Shown here: piece after piece, positions 8,845-17,106 of the stretch
How the letters are laid out: the number at the start of each line of letters is the position of its first letter
Position numbering within the stretch: position 1 is the stretch's first letter
Assembly (NCBI RefSeq): GCF_027111275.1
Contig: NZ_CP114286.1
Location: forward strand, 3,100,001 to 3,164,000
DNA from: Flavobacterium luteolum
Lineage (GTDB): Bacteria; Bacteroidota; Bacteroidia; Flavobacteriales; Flavobacteriaceae
Reading direction: 5' to 3'
Length of the DNA stretch: 64,000 nucleotides
The notes under the pieces: model-generated
Databases searched by the model: none
What the model was told of the DNA's origin: nothing
Seen by the model: the letters and a program-made list of their open reading frames with translations, nothing else
Position numbers and translations under genes: made by a program

Positions 8845-9132
8845 ATGAAAGTGGCAGAAATAGAGTACCTAAAAAAACAATCGGCTCAATATTTAAATAT
8901 TTTAAAAACGGCTGATAAAGGTTACAACGCAGAAATCAATGTTTTAAATTACTCCGAATTAGGCTGTGTAATAACAAATATGCTAAAGCTATGTATTTTG
9001 GCTTTAGAAAATGAAAATCATAAAACCCCTTCAATAGATGTTGGATTGGTTTTAGAACAAGCGCTTCAATTATTTCCAACTGATGAAATGGAATTGTTGG
9101 ATATTGTTAACGAAATGTTGGTTAAGGAATAA
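8845..9132 (+). CDS. Small hypothetical helical protein
   Basis: The product has 95 residues, starts MKVAEIEYLKKQSAQYL, and is acidic and mostly helical. It has no signal peptide and no membrane segment. A conserved-looking core (NYSELGCVITNMLKLCILAL) is followed by a linker and a second helical part (VGLVLEQALQLFPTDEMELL). I do not recognise it. It ends directly at a strong bidirectional terminator and converges with arsC; no operon partner is evident. Confidence 0.6.
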   Translation: MKVAEIEYLKKQSAQYLNILKTADKGYNAEINVLNYSELGCVITNMLKLCILALENENHKTPSIDVGLVLEQALQLFPTDEMELLDIVNEMLVKE

Positions 9133-9163
9133 AAAAAAGCTTCAGATTGTTCTGAAGCTTTTT
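9132..9163. terminator. Bidirectional terminator between the small protein gene and arsC
   Basis: AGCTTCAGA (9138-9146) pairs perfectly with TCTGAAGCT (9151-9159) around TTGT, with an A-run on the left and a T-run on the right. It belongs to a hairpin family that recurs up to 18.6 kb. Confidence 0.85.
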
Positions 9164-9164
9164 G

Positions 9165-9584
9165 TTATGCTAAGTTTTCTGCAACAAAATTTTTGCAATA
9201 CTCTTTTATCAGCTCTCTAACGCTTCTAAACTGTTCCAAGATTTCAGAATCAGTTCCAGTCGCTTTTGCTGGATCGGGAAAATTATAATGAAATTTGACT
9301 GCCTTTGTCGGGAAAAACGGGCATCGCTCTTTAGCATTATCACAAACCGTAATCACAAAATCAAAATCGATATTAATATATTCATCAATATTATTTGATG
9401 TATGATTTGAAATATCTATTCCGTCTTCTTTCATTATAGAAATAGCTTTTGGATTAACGCCATGAGTTTCTACACCAGCGCTATAAACCTCAGCTTTATT
9501 TCCAGCAAAAAACTTCATGTAACCTTCGGCAATCTGACTTCTACAGCTATTTCCTGTACAAAGTATTAGTATTTTCTTTTTCAT
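9165..9584 (-). CDS. arsC: Arsenate reductase, thioredoxin-type (low-molecular-weight phosphatase fold)
   Basis: It reduces arsenate to arsenite. The ATG at 9584 (MKKKILILCTGNSCRSQIAEG) is preferred over a TTG nine bases earlier. The P-loop CTGNSCRS carries the nucleophilic cysteine; the resolving pair is expected in VITVCDNAKERCPFF, about residues 80-90. At 139 residues it is the normal length for thioredoxin-coupled ArsC. It is downstream of arsR and the DUF6428 gene on the same strand. No arsenite efflux gene (ACR3 or ArsB) is in the window. Confidence 0.9.
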   Translation of the reverse strand: MKKKILILCTGNSCRSQIAEGYMKFFAGNKAEVYSAGVETHGVNPKAISIMKEDGIDISNHTSNNIDEYINIDFDFVITVCDNAKERCPFFPTKAVKFHYNFPDPAKATGTDSEILEQFRSVRELIKEYCKNFVAENLA

Positions 9585-9714
9585 ATTAAACAAATAGCCA
9601 AATGATATTTATAATGCAGAATTTGGGTTCAAAACCGAAAATAAGCTGCAATAAAATAACAGATGAGGTTATTACAATTGGTTTTTTGTATTTAAAGATT
9701 AGCCCTTTCATTTT

Positions 9715-10188
9715 TTAGCAGCATCCCGAATTTGGAGTACAGCAAGAAGCAGAGTCATTAGTTAATTGAGTACGATTGATCTTTTGCTTTTCTGCTGGAA
9801 TTCCGCATGCATCTTGTGCTAAACAAGCTGTTGTTTTATTTTTTAGAATAAATGTTTTTCCATTAAACTCTAAATCATACTTGCCAATTGTATTACTTTG
9901 GTATTCCACTTCAATCTCTAAGTCTTCGATTTTTAATTTATCTTCAGACAGCTGAATGATGTTCAATAGTTTGTTAGGTTTTAAACGATGTTCAAAATCG
10001 TTAGCATCCCAAAGCTGAAAGTTTACTGCTTTTTCATTTCTGATTACTCCACCACAATCAATAAAATTTTTGGTAACTACTCCAACTTCTGTCACATGAA
10101 AATGTTCTGGTACAAAAGTTCCATTTTCTAATTGAAATTCCACATTATCTAATGTTGGCAAAATCTGTTTTACTTCTGATAATTTCAT
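9715..10188 (-). CDS. DUF6428 family protein, ars-locus companion with a Cys-rich tail
   Basis: The 157-residue cytoplasmic protein opens MKLSEVKQILPTLDNVEFQL and contains PEHFHVTEVGVVTKNFIDCGG and a WDANDFEHRLKP segment. The C-terminus has clustered cysteines (CLAQDACG, then CCTPNSGCC), which could bind arsenite or another thiophilic metal. The family typically sits beside arsR and arsC in Bacteroidota. A candidate ArsR operator lies 22-39 bases upstream of its start (10210-10227), so it can be induced separately from arsR. Biochemical role unknown. Confidence 0.8.
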   Translation of the reverse strand: MKLSEVKQILPTLDNVEFQLENGTFVPEHFHVTEVGVVTKNFIDCGGVIRNEKAVNFQLWDANDFEHRLKPNKLLNIIQLSEDKLKIEDLEIEVEYQSNTIGKYDLEFNGKTFILKNKTTACLAQDACGIPAEKQKINRTQLTNDSASCCTPNSGCC

Positions 10189-10209
10189 TTTGTTTTTATT
10201 TATTTGTTA

Positions 10210-10227
10210 ATTGCAATATTGCGATAT
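10210..10227. promoter_or_regulatory. Candidate ArsR operator upstream of the DUF6428 gene
   Basis: ATTGCAATATTGCGATAT contains the perfect palindrome GCAATATTGC at 10213-10222. The same 18-base string with a single change occurs upstream of arsR at 10591-10608, and the two sites sit at similar distances from their start codons. Confidence 0.7.
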
Positions 10228-10247
10228 ACTTAGTCAAAAAAAATGTT

Positions 10248-10574
10248 TTAGCAACATTTTGATTTTGAAATAGTTTGTGTGATGTTTAAAAAATAGGAGT
10301 TTAAAATGTCAATTGTTTTTTCGTCAATACAATAGCAAATGGCATTTCCTGAGATATTTCCTTTTATAATGCCAGCGTTTTTCAGCTCTTTTAAATGCTG
10401 AGAAACTGTAGGTTGGGCAAGAGGCAGTTCGTTTACAATATCGCCACAAATACATTCATTCACTTTTAGTAAATATTCGATTATAGCAATTCTTGCAGGA
10501 TGCCCTAATGCTTTAGCAATTGTAGCAATTTGATTTTGTGCGTCTGTAAAATGTTCAGTCTTAGTTGCTCCCAT
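10248..10574 (-). CDS. arsR: ArsR-family metalloregulatory repressor
   Basis: The 108-residue winged-helix repressor contains IAKALGHPARIAIIEYLL, then NECICGDIVNELPLAQPTVSQHL, the recognition helix. CICGD in the alpha-3 region is the position of the classic ArsR ELCVCDL metal site, and the C-terminus ends KSKCC, giving further thiols for arsenite. It is transcribed ahead of the DUF6428 gene and arsC. A matching operator lies 16-34 bases upstream of its start, consistent with autoregulation. Confidence 0.9.
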   Translation of the reverse strand: MGATKTEHFTDAQNQIATIAKALGHPARIAIIEYLLKVNECICGDIVNELPLAQPTVSQHLKELKNAGIIKGNISGNAICYCIDEKTIDILNSYFLNITQTISKSKCC

Positions 10575-10590
10575 ATTAGATTATATTAAT

Positions 10591-10608
10591 ATTGCAATAT
10601 TACGATAT
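10591..10608. promoter_or_regulatory. Candidate ArsR operator upstream of arsR
   Basis: ATTGCAATATTACGATAT differs at one base from the site at 10210-10227. Its core GCAATATTAC is one base off a perfect palindrome. The location just upstream of the ArsR start fits autorepression. Confidence 0.7.
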
Positions 10609-10648
10609 AGTTTTTAGATGATGAAATTTTTAACAGATTAATTTAAAT

Positions 10649-10678
10649 AAAAAAGCTCCAGATTTCTCTGAAGCCTTA
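10649..10678 (-). terminator. Terminator of the DUF1254/DUF1214 gene pair
   Basis: Read on the minus strand, GGCTTCAGA and TCTGGAGCT form an imperfect stem followed by a T-run. It lies just past the stop of the gene at 10698 and ahead of arsR. Confidence 0.7.
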
Positions 10679-10697
10679 ATTTTATTGATAATACTAT

Positions 10698-11798
10698 TTA
10701 TTTAACTTCAACTGCTTCAGGAAATTTCCATGAGCCATTAAGTATTTCTTTGTGCGGACGATAAAGTCTAACCCAATAATTCCAGCCAGCAGTAACCGGA
10801 ATACAATTTGGTGTTTTTCCGTCACAACCTCCAAACTGAATAGTGATCGATCCGTCAGCATCTTTTTTTGCTGTAATATTATTTAAGGTATACATATTGA
10901 GATCGTTTTTCTCAAAATAACCTTCTTTATTGTATACACTTATAGACCAAAATCCATCTACAGGAACATTTTTTACTTTAAGTTTATAGACCGTTTTTCC
11001 GTCATTTTTTTTAGGATAAACAGAAAGATAAAGTGCATCTTTTTCTGGATTTCCGCCCCATCCTGTTGCGCTTCCTAATAAATGGCGTGTTTCATCAATT
11101 TTACCTTTTAAGCCAAACATTCCTTTTGTATCAGTTAATTTTTTAGAAACACCAATTAAAGAATCTCTAACTTTCTTTTGACTAACTAGATCCCAATTTG
11201 GAACCGAAAAAGTTCCTTTATCTTTTTGGCTAATTTTAATTGCATCTTGCAATGCCGTAACTTTCGGTAAATCATTCGGATCGTTAGGATCAATAAAAGT
11301 TCTTATTCCTAACATCAAATAACGTGTCCCGATTTTTTCCTTTGTAAAGGTAAAAGTTCCAGGAGCGTAGTACGTTTCAGAATATTGATCTTCGTCGATA
11401 GTCTGCATAGACATAAAACGTTTTCCAGGATCTGGCAGTGTAACAGTTATTGGTCCAGCATCGAGATCATAAACTCCAGAAGAATACAAGACATCTCGGT
11501 TAGCACGAATTACAGCTTGTTTGTCAATTGGCATTAAAGTTCTATAATGATGTATATTACCAATACCACCAGCATCTTTAACCGAAGTTGTAAAGTAGAG
11601 ATCTGTTTCTGCGCGGTTAAAATTTGCAGCAGTAACAGGAACACTATTTTTTTGTGCGACTGAATCAGAAGTCACAGCAGTTGAATCTTTTAATGCAGAA
11701 GAATCCGTTTCTGATTTGCCGCTATTCTGTTTGCAGGAAGAAGTTAGTAACGATATAGCAACTAAAAATAGACCTGATAATAATTTGTAATTTTTCAT
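10698..11798 (-). CDS. DUF1254/DUF1214 domain lipoprotein (shorter paralogue)
   Basis: The 366-residue precursor begins MKNYKLLSGLFLVAISLLTSSCKQ, a lipoprotein signal with the lipobox Cys at about 22. A Ser/Thr/Asp-rich linker follows, then DUF1254-type sequence (MPIDKQAVIRANRDVLYSSGVYDLDAG) and a DUF1214-type C-terminal beta domain (PVDGFWSISVYNKEGYF, AGWNYWVRLYRPHKEILNGSW). Function is not established. It follows a longer paralogue by 58 bases in the same orientation, and a terminator after its stop closes the pair. Confidence 0.8.
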   Translation of the reverse strand: MKNYKLLSGLFLVAISLLTSSCKQNSGKSETDSSALKDSTAVTSDSVAQKNSVPVTAANFNRAETDLYFTTSVKDAGGIGNIHHYRTLMPIDKQAVIRANRDVLYSSGVYDLDAGPITVTLPDPGKRFMSMQTIDEDQYSETYYAPGTFTFTKEKIGTRYLMLGIRTFIDPNDPNDLPKVTALQDAIKISQKDKGTFSVPNWDLVSQKKVRDSLIGVSKKLTDTKGMFGLKGKIDETRHLLGSATGWGGNPEKDALYLSVYPKKNDGKTVYKLKVKNVPVDGFWSISVYNKEGYFEKNDLNMYTLNNITAKKDADGSITIQFGGCDGKTPNCIPVTAGWNYWVRLYRPHKEILNGSWKFPEAVEVK

Positions 11799-11856
11799 AT
11801 TATTTGAAATTAGAATTAGAAAAATGGTTATGATTTTATTTCTGTACTAATGGTTC

Positions 11857-13257
11857 TCATTTTACAATTTCCGGAAGAGGCATTTTCCAAATGTTATTAA
11901 TAACATCTGGTTGCGGACCATAGATTCTCATCACAAATATGAATTTTTCATCTTTAGGTGTCGGAAGCCAGTTGCTTTCTTTGTCTTTTCCTGGTGAAGT
12001 GCTTTGCAGATAAATAACTAAATCTCCGTTTGGCTCATACTTTAAACCTTTGGTTTTATTGCCAATAGAATATCTGTTAATTGAATTTGGCACAAGAAAA
12101 CGTTTAGGAAGATTGTACATCGTGATGCTCCAAAAGTATTTGGCTTCAGGCAGCTGATCTTTAGTAAATTTTAATACATATTTATTGTTTCCTAAAAGCT
12201 GCTGATTGTCTTTATCAACGTTGCTTCCGGTATAAACAGCTTCCTCTTTGGTGTTTCCGTAAATTCCAGCAGCTGCTGCAATTGCACGATTTAGAAAGTT
12301 ATTTTTAAGCTCAGCGCGCGTACCAAAAAGACTTCCGGCATCTTTGACATTGTCTATTTTAGAGTTCAGTTCTTCTTTGGCTTCAGCAATTCCTTTTTCA
12401 ATTGCTTTTATCGTTTCTGGCGAATATTTTGAACTGTCAAAAGGTTGTCCTGGCACAATTCCAATTTTGGCAAAACGCTTTCTCAGTTCTTTTTCGCTGC
12501 TGTCTTCGTTTGCATATTGTAATAAAGCATTTAGCGCACTGATAAATTGAAGCGAACCATAATCGCTTTCTTTCCAGACTGGTAAAGGTAGATTGTATTT
12601 TTTTACAGGAGGAGCGGGCTGTTTTGTGTATTCATGCAACGGAATTAATTTATATTGAGCCTGTATTTTTTTAAGATTTGATACATCGGCTGGATCGTGT
12701 AATTGAGTACGGCCTACAAGATATATTAAATTGGTTTCAGAATGTAAAACCTTATCAATGCCTTTAGGAGTTTCTCCTTTCCAATCTGGTCCTGCAATAA
12801 GATATTTACCTGCATTATTGCCAGTTGCTCGCGATCCTACATATTCAAAATTGAAGGTGTAGAGATCTACTAACTGCATTACATAATATCGATCGCTTTC
12901 TATTTTTGGCACTTCAAGAATAACAGGTTCGTCTGAAACATTAATTGGTGCCATTGAGTACGGAGTATCGTTATTTATGGTTATGATTAAAGTATCTGCG
13001 GGAGTTGCGCTTGCAGCTACGCTTTTGAATTTGTTAAATCCTGAATATTCTTTAGCTCCTTTGTTGATTGCACTGGAGTAAATAGCTTTGTAATTATAAA
13101 ATATTGGATAGCCGTATATCCAGGCTTCTTTTGCAATAGCAGTTATGGAGTCAGTAGACATTGCATTTGCTGTTTCTTGATTTTCTTTTGATGGTTCTTT
13201 TTTGCAGGCAGTTACTGCTAAAAGTGTGACGATAAAAAAAGCGGTTAAATTTCTCAT
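11857..13257 (-). CDS. DUF1254/DUF1214 domain lipoprotein (full-length paralogue)
   Basis: The 466-residue precursor begins MRNLTAFFIVTLLAVTACKKE, a lipoprotein signal. DUF1254 hallmarks are EAWIYGYPIFYNYKAIY, ITINNDTPYSMAPINVSDEP and SDRYYVMQLVDLYTFNFEYVG. DUF1214 follows in the C-terminal third (AKYFWSITMYNLPKRFLVPN). The adjacent downstream gene encodes a related but shorter protein, so the pair probably arose by duplication and diverged. No enzymatic motif was recognised. Confidence 0.82.
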   Translation of the reverse strand: MRNLTAFFIVTLLAVTACKKEPSKENQETANAMSTDSITAIAKEAWIYGYPIFYNYKAIYSSAINKGAKEYSGFNKFKSVAASATPADTLIITINNDTPYSMAPINVSDEPVILEVPKIESDRYYVMQLVDLYTFNFEYVGSRATGNNAGKYLIAGPDWKGETPKGIDKVLHSETNLIYLVGRTQLHDPADVSNLKKIQAQYKLIPLHEYTKQPAPPVKKYNLPLPVWKESDYGSLQFISALNALLQYANEDSSEKELRKRFAKIGIVPGQPFDSSKYSPETIKAIEKGIAEAKEELNSKIDNVKDAGSLFGTRAELKNNFLNRAIAAAAGIYGNTKEEAVYTGSNVDKDNQQLLGNNKYVLKFTKDQLPEAKYFWSITMYNLPKRFLVPNSINRYSIGNKTKGLKYEPNGDLVIYLQSTSPGKDKESNWLPTPKDEKFIFVMRIYGPQPDVINNIWKMPLPEIVK

Positions 13258-13388
13258 AATCGGGAGGTTTTATTTCATATATGATTTTTTCCTGATTTTT
13301 AAAATTAGAGTTTAAAAGAAAAATTATGCTTTTTTGATTGGCAAACATGGTTTCAAATTATAAGTTGCAACCATTTTGAGAAGATCGC

Positions 13389-13424
13389 ATAAAAAAAGCC
13401 CCAGATTTCTCTGAGGCTTTATAA
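13389..13424 (-). terminator. Terminator upstream of the DUF1254 pair, downstream of the Ppx-like gene
   Basis: AAAGCCCCAGA and TCTGAGGCTTT form a stem around TTC, with a T-run on the minus strand. It lies just beyond the stop of the gene at 13441 and belongs to the recurring GCTTCAGA hairpin family. Confidence 0.78.
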
Positions 13425-13440
13425 TGTTGAAAAATACTTT

Positions 13441-14538
13441 TTAGAAATTAGTATTGATCTTTTTCGAACGATCTGCAATGTAAGAGATCAACCAGATTAC
13501 CTGTCCTTCTTTTACAAAGTAGATTTTCTTTGTAGCATAGTCTGGAATACTTTCAAGACAAGTTACAAGAATGTTGTTAGCAGAAATTAAGTATTTTTGA
13601 TCGTAAGTGCTTAAAACTCTTGCGGCCTCTTTGTTTGTTTTTGCAAGGTTTGTAAACTTACCGAAGTTGTTTTTAAGAACAGCATCATAATCGATAACAT
13701 CTTGAAGAGTTAAAGAAACATAATGATCTTTATTTACATTCTCATCATAGAAAAGAGTTGAAAACGCCCAAACAGCACCACCAGATAAATATAGTTTATC
13801 TTTTTTTGCTAAAGGAGGATTGGCATCAAATAACTCTTTAGTCTTTTTGCGTAGAATTACATTATAGTCAAAAGATTTTTCTTGATAAGTCGACATATCG
13901 TTCACCTGACTTTTATTTACCACTGTCTTTTCTACGGCATCAGTAAGCGTCATTGTTCCAAAACTAAGTTCTAATGGAACAAATTCTAATTTACCGTCTT
14001 TAAGTTCGTCAATATAACCTCCTTTTGTAGTTTGAGCACCAATATCAAGAAGGAAAGCATTAGCAAAATCAACAGGAGGAATAGCACCTTTTACAAGTGT
14101 TTTTGCTTCCTCGTTAACGTCTAATATTTCTAGCTGTTTGCTAGTTAAAAGTGCGATTTTGTTTTTTAATACATCGATGTTACGGGCAGATGCAAAAACA
14201 GGAGCAGCTACAACAAAAATGTTTTCTTCAAGAATTTTGTTTTCGGCTTTAATTTTTTGCAATTGGTTGGTAACGATAACACTAGTTTTAGTGATATCTT
14301 CTGCAGTAAGTTCTCCATTAGCAGTAATATGGTCAGCAAACGGAATTCTTTCAGTCCAAAAAGAAAGGATTTTATAATCGGCTTTTCTGATGTTGCTTAC
14401 ATCAATAACTGAAACTTTTATGGCTCTACGACCAATTTCGATTCCTGCATAAATGCTTTTTTGTGAAAATGCAGTAACAGAAAAAAATAAAGTTAAAAGG
14501 GTAAAAAATAAAAATTTGGGGTTGTGTTTTTTAAGCAT
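13441..14538 (-). CDS. Exported Ppx/GppA-like actin-fold protein
   Basis: The 365-residue protein has a signal peptide (FFTLLTLFFSVTAFSQ, residues about 10-25). The remainder follows the exopolyphosphatase/GppA ASKHA fold: an N-terminal IYAGIEIGRRAIKVSVIDV strand-turn-strand, a second phosphate-loop-like ANAFLLDIGAQTTKGGYID, and FVPLELSFGTMTLTDAVEK resembling the Ppx L-x-L-G segment. Classical Ppx proteins are cytoplasmic; the leader here predicts a periplasmic location, where ATP and GTP are absent, so polyphosphate or a purely structural role is possible. A terminator follows. Confidence 0.7.
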   Translation of the reverse strand: MLKKHNPKFLFFTLLTLFFSVTAFSQKSIYAGIEIGRRAIKVSVIDVSNIRKADYKILSFWTERIPFADHITANGELTAEDITKTSVIVTNQLQKIKAENKILEENIFVVAAPVFASARNIDVLKNKIALLTSKQLEILDVNEEAKTLVKGAIPPVDFANAFLLDIGAQTTKGGYIDELKDGKLEFVPLELSFGTMTLTDAVEKTVVNKSQVNDMSTYQEKSFDYNVILRKKTKELFDANPPLAKKDKLYLSGGAVWAFSTLFYDENVNKDHYVSLTLQDVIDYDAVLKNNFGKFTNLAKTNKEAARVLSTYDQKYLISANNILVTCLESIPDYATKKIYFVKEGQVIWLISYIADRSKKINTNF

Positions 14539-14762
14539 TGTGTTGAATTGTAGTTATAATATATTTGTTTTTAAGAGATTATAAAGTTACTTTTTTGTGG
14601 TATTGATGTGAAAATCACAATTTTAGAATGAAAACAAATGATTTCATTACGGAATTGCGAATTTAAGAAAACATTTAATAATATAAAATCAGTTATTGAG
14701 AAAACCTGATATTAAATTATTGTAAAGAAATAACGGGATTTATTTCGATAAAGTATATTAAT

Positions 14763-14797
14763 AAAAAAAGCTTCAGAGAAATCTGAAGCTTTTTTTA
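14763..14797. terminator. Bidirectional terminator downstream of the beta-barrel gene
   Basis: AGCTTCAGA and TCTGAAGCT pair perfectly around GAAA, with A- and T-runs on either side. It serves the minus-strand gene ending at 14871. Confidence 0.85.
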
Positions 14798-14870
14798 AAT
14801 CTATACTCATCGGTTATGACAATCTTCTTTTTTGAAGGAGTTCCAAGTATAAAAGCGAGAATATTAAATT

Positions 14871-15407
14871 TTAGAAAAAGAAGTAGCCAACAGATACTTG
14901 AAATACTCCATTTCTATTATCAGTATCAACCTTAGTTATTCCTAAGTTATATCTTGCACCAAAATTAAGTCCGTTTTCTAGTTTATAGCCTATGCCAAAA
15001 TTAGCGCCAAAATCAAAAGTAGTGTATGAATTTGTTACTTTCACTCCTTCATTTTTAGCAGAAAGCAAAAAGCCAATTTGCGGTCCAGCTTCAAGACTCA
15101 ATCCTTTTGTTACGTAATATTTTCCCATTAATGGAATATTCAAATAATTCATAGCAACGATATCATTATTGAAGGTATATCCTTGGCGAGAATACATTAT
15201 TTCAGGCTGGAAGGAAAATTTATCAGATATTGGAATTTCTGATACAACGCCAACATGATAAGATGTTACATAATCAATGTTATTGGTTTTACTTCCATTA
15301 ACAGTTGAAAAGTTTAAACCTGCTTTAGCTCCAAATTTAATTTCTTGGGCATTAACATTCGCAAATCCTAAAACTGTAAAAACAGCTAGCAATAAAATTT
15401 TTTTCAT
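14871..15407 (-). CDS. Small outer-membrane beta-barrel protein (PorT/OmpA-like)
   Basis: The 178-residue precursor has signal MKKILLLAVFTVLGFANVNA. The mature part begins EIKFGAKAGLNFSTVNG, typical of the PorT-family 'outer membrane protein beta-barrel' domain, and alternates amphipathic strands (SFQPEIMYSRQGYTF, SLEAGPQIGFLLSAK, LNFGARYNLGITKV). It ends in the aromatic strand VSVGYFFF expected for BAM recognition. Eight strands would fit the length. Substrate or partner unknown. It is a single-gene unit with a strong terminator behind it. Confidence 0.8.
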   Translation of the reverse strand: MKKILLLAVFTVLGFANVNAQEIKFGAKAGLNFSTVNGSKTNNIDYVTSYHVGVVSEIPISDKFSFQPEIMYSRQGYTFNNDIVAMNYLNIPLMGKYYVTKGLSLEAGPQIGFLLSAKNEGVKVTNSYTTFDFGANFGIGYKLENGLNFGARYNLGITKVDTDNRNGVFQVSVGYFFF

Positions 15408-15840
15408 AAAAATTGATTTGAATTATTTGAAGCCAAAATTGATGTAAAAAAAAGTATAAAAGGTTTCAAAAGCTTAAAAGTGGATAAATTGGTACTTATT
15501 TACTGATGTTTTTATATCCATTAATGTAATTAAGAAAGTTGTCTCCAGCTAATTTGGTTCTCATTTGTAAAATATAGCCCGCGTATATTTCTAGCTATTC
15601 CTTAACTTTTTCTTAGCAACGCGAAACATTGAAATAGAGCTGATTTATTATAGTTTTTAAGCAATAATCAAATGATAACTTGTAATTCAGATCTTATTAA
15701 TTGTCATTTTGTTTAGTTTTAATTGTAATTCCTTTAACAGTAAATAAAATCAATTAAGTATAGTTTCGTCATGGAAAATTATAGGTAATTACCTAAAAAA
15801 AAAGCAGAAACAGCATCGTAACTAAATACCACTATATAGA
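15408..15840. other. Divergent intergenic region upstream of the beta-barrel and AraC genes
   Basis: This 433-base AT-rich region holds no supported gene. TATAGTTTCG near 15758 loosely resembles a -7 box for the AraC-type gene. No riboswitch or strong hairpin was recognised. Confidence 0.35.
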
Positions 15841-16986
15841 TTGATCTTTACTATTTTTTTTAACACGGCAATTTTTCAAGGAATAGTTCTTGGAGCAATT
15901 ATTTTAAAATCACCACTATTTAAGAGTAAGGCCAATAGATATCTGGCTTATGCAATATTTGCGCTTTCAGTGCTTATTGCCAATCTCATCTTCGAAATAA
16001 TTGATCTTTACAGCAGCATGCCTTTTCTGCGTTTTCTGGATGATGTCGAATGGGCATTTCTTTTTCCGGTTCTGATTTTTATGTTTGTTATACATCAGGT
16101 AAACCACCCTATTAGAAATTCCAAAAAAATTCTATGGCTGTATGCTCCGTTTCTATATTCAGCTGTTACAAATGTTTTTTATGACTTTGATGCTGTTGCG
16201 CATATTTTTACAATTCCGCACTTTTTTAAAAGCATTTTAGAAACTATAGGGAGTTTTGATTTTTATCTTGTTTTGGTATTTATGCCTTTTATGGCTGTTT
16301 ATACTTTCAGGTTTATTAAATTTTCAAAAGATAAACAGGAAAAGAAATGGATCACTTTTTTATGGTTTTTGGTTTATATATTAATGCTTTCCTGGATGGT
16401 GGCTATTCTGATGGGATTGCTTTTTGAATACGATCTTTCATATATTATGCAGATTCTGGCGTTGTTTGCCACATTTTTAATTCATTGTACAGCTTATTAT
16501 GGTGTGTTCAGATACAGACTGGCTGACAATAAAATAGGAATAGAAGAACGGTTAAATAAAAAAACTGTATTAGATGATGAAATGCTTATCGAAGAAGTAA
16601 CTCTTAAAAAAGGGAATGATGTAAATGGTTTAGAAATCTTTACAAAAGAAAACCCTTATTTTAAGAGACTGGAAATACTTTGCGAAGAACATCAGATTTA
16701 TAGAGACAGCAATCTAAACAGAGAAAAAGTAGCAGAACAGCTAGGAATAAGTGCGGGATATGTTTCGCAGCTCGTTAATATGATCACAGGAGATAATTTT
16801 GCCAATTACATAAATAACTATCGGGTTGAAGCCGTGAAAGAAATGATTCTCGATTCAGACTATGAAAACTACAGCTTGCTGGCAATAGGATTAGAATCTG
16901 GATTTACTTCAAAGACAACATTTCATAACGCTTTCAAAAAATCTACAGGTATGACACCAAATAGTTTTCGGAATACCAATAAATAA
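15841..16986 (+). CDS. AraC-family regulator fused to an N-terminal multi-pass membrane domain
   Basis: The 381-residue protein has about six or seven hydrophobic segments in residues 1-220 (IFQGIVLGAIIL, YAIFALSVLIANLIFEII, WAFLFPVLIFMFVI and others). A linker and a C-terminal AraC DNA-binding domain of about 100 residues follow: EKVAEQLGISAGYVSQLVN is one helix-turn-helix and LLAIGLESGFTSKTTFHNAFKK the second. This architecture suggests a membrane sensor that binds DNA directly. An in-frame stop at 15823-15825 leaves no ATG upstream, so TTG at 15841 is the likely start. Confidence 0.85.
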   Translation: MIFTIFFNTAIFQGIVLGAIILKSPLFKSKANRYLAYAIFALSVLIANLIFEIIDLYSSMPFLRFLDDVEWAFLFPVLIFMFVIHQVNHPIRNSKKILWLYAPFLYSAVTNVFYDFDAVAHIFTIPHFFKSILETIGSFDFYLVLVFMPFMAVYTFRFIKFSKDKQEKKWITFLWFLVYILMLSWMVAILMGLLFEYDLSYIMQILALFATFLIHCTAYYGVFRYRLADNKIGIEERLNKKTVLDDEMLIEEVTLKKGNDVNGLEIFTKENPYFKRLEILCEEHQIYRDSNLNREKVAEQLGISAGYVSQLVNMITGDNFANYINNYRVEAVKEMILDSDYENYSLLAIGLESGFTSKTTFHNAFKKSTGMTPNSFRNTNK

Positions 16987-17012
16987 GTTCGGATTTCTCT
17001 GAAGCTTTTTTG
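16984..17012 (+). terminator. Degenerate GCTTCAGA-type terminator after the AraC gene
   Basis: TCTGAAGCT followed by a T-run matches the 3' arm of the recurrent terminator family, but the 5' arm AGTTCGGA pairs only partly. It may be a weak terminator. Confidence 0.5.
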
Positions 17013-17106
17013 TTATAACTGTGGTATCTGTTTTTAAATTATTATATGCTTTATAAATGATTTATTTGTTGATTAATTTTTCAAGTCTTGCCATCATTTC
17101 ATCTTT

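Noticed and set aside
17062..17106. A possible coding tail (KDEMMARLEKLINK, stop at 17064-17062) after the thuA-type gene
   Set aside because: It is only 14 codons with no start of its own beyond a double ATG; it may be a gene remnant, but evidence is too thin to annotate.
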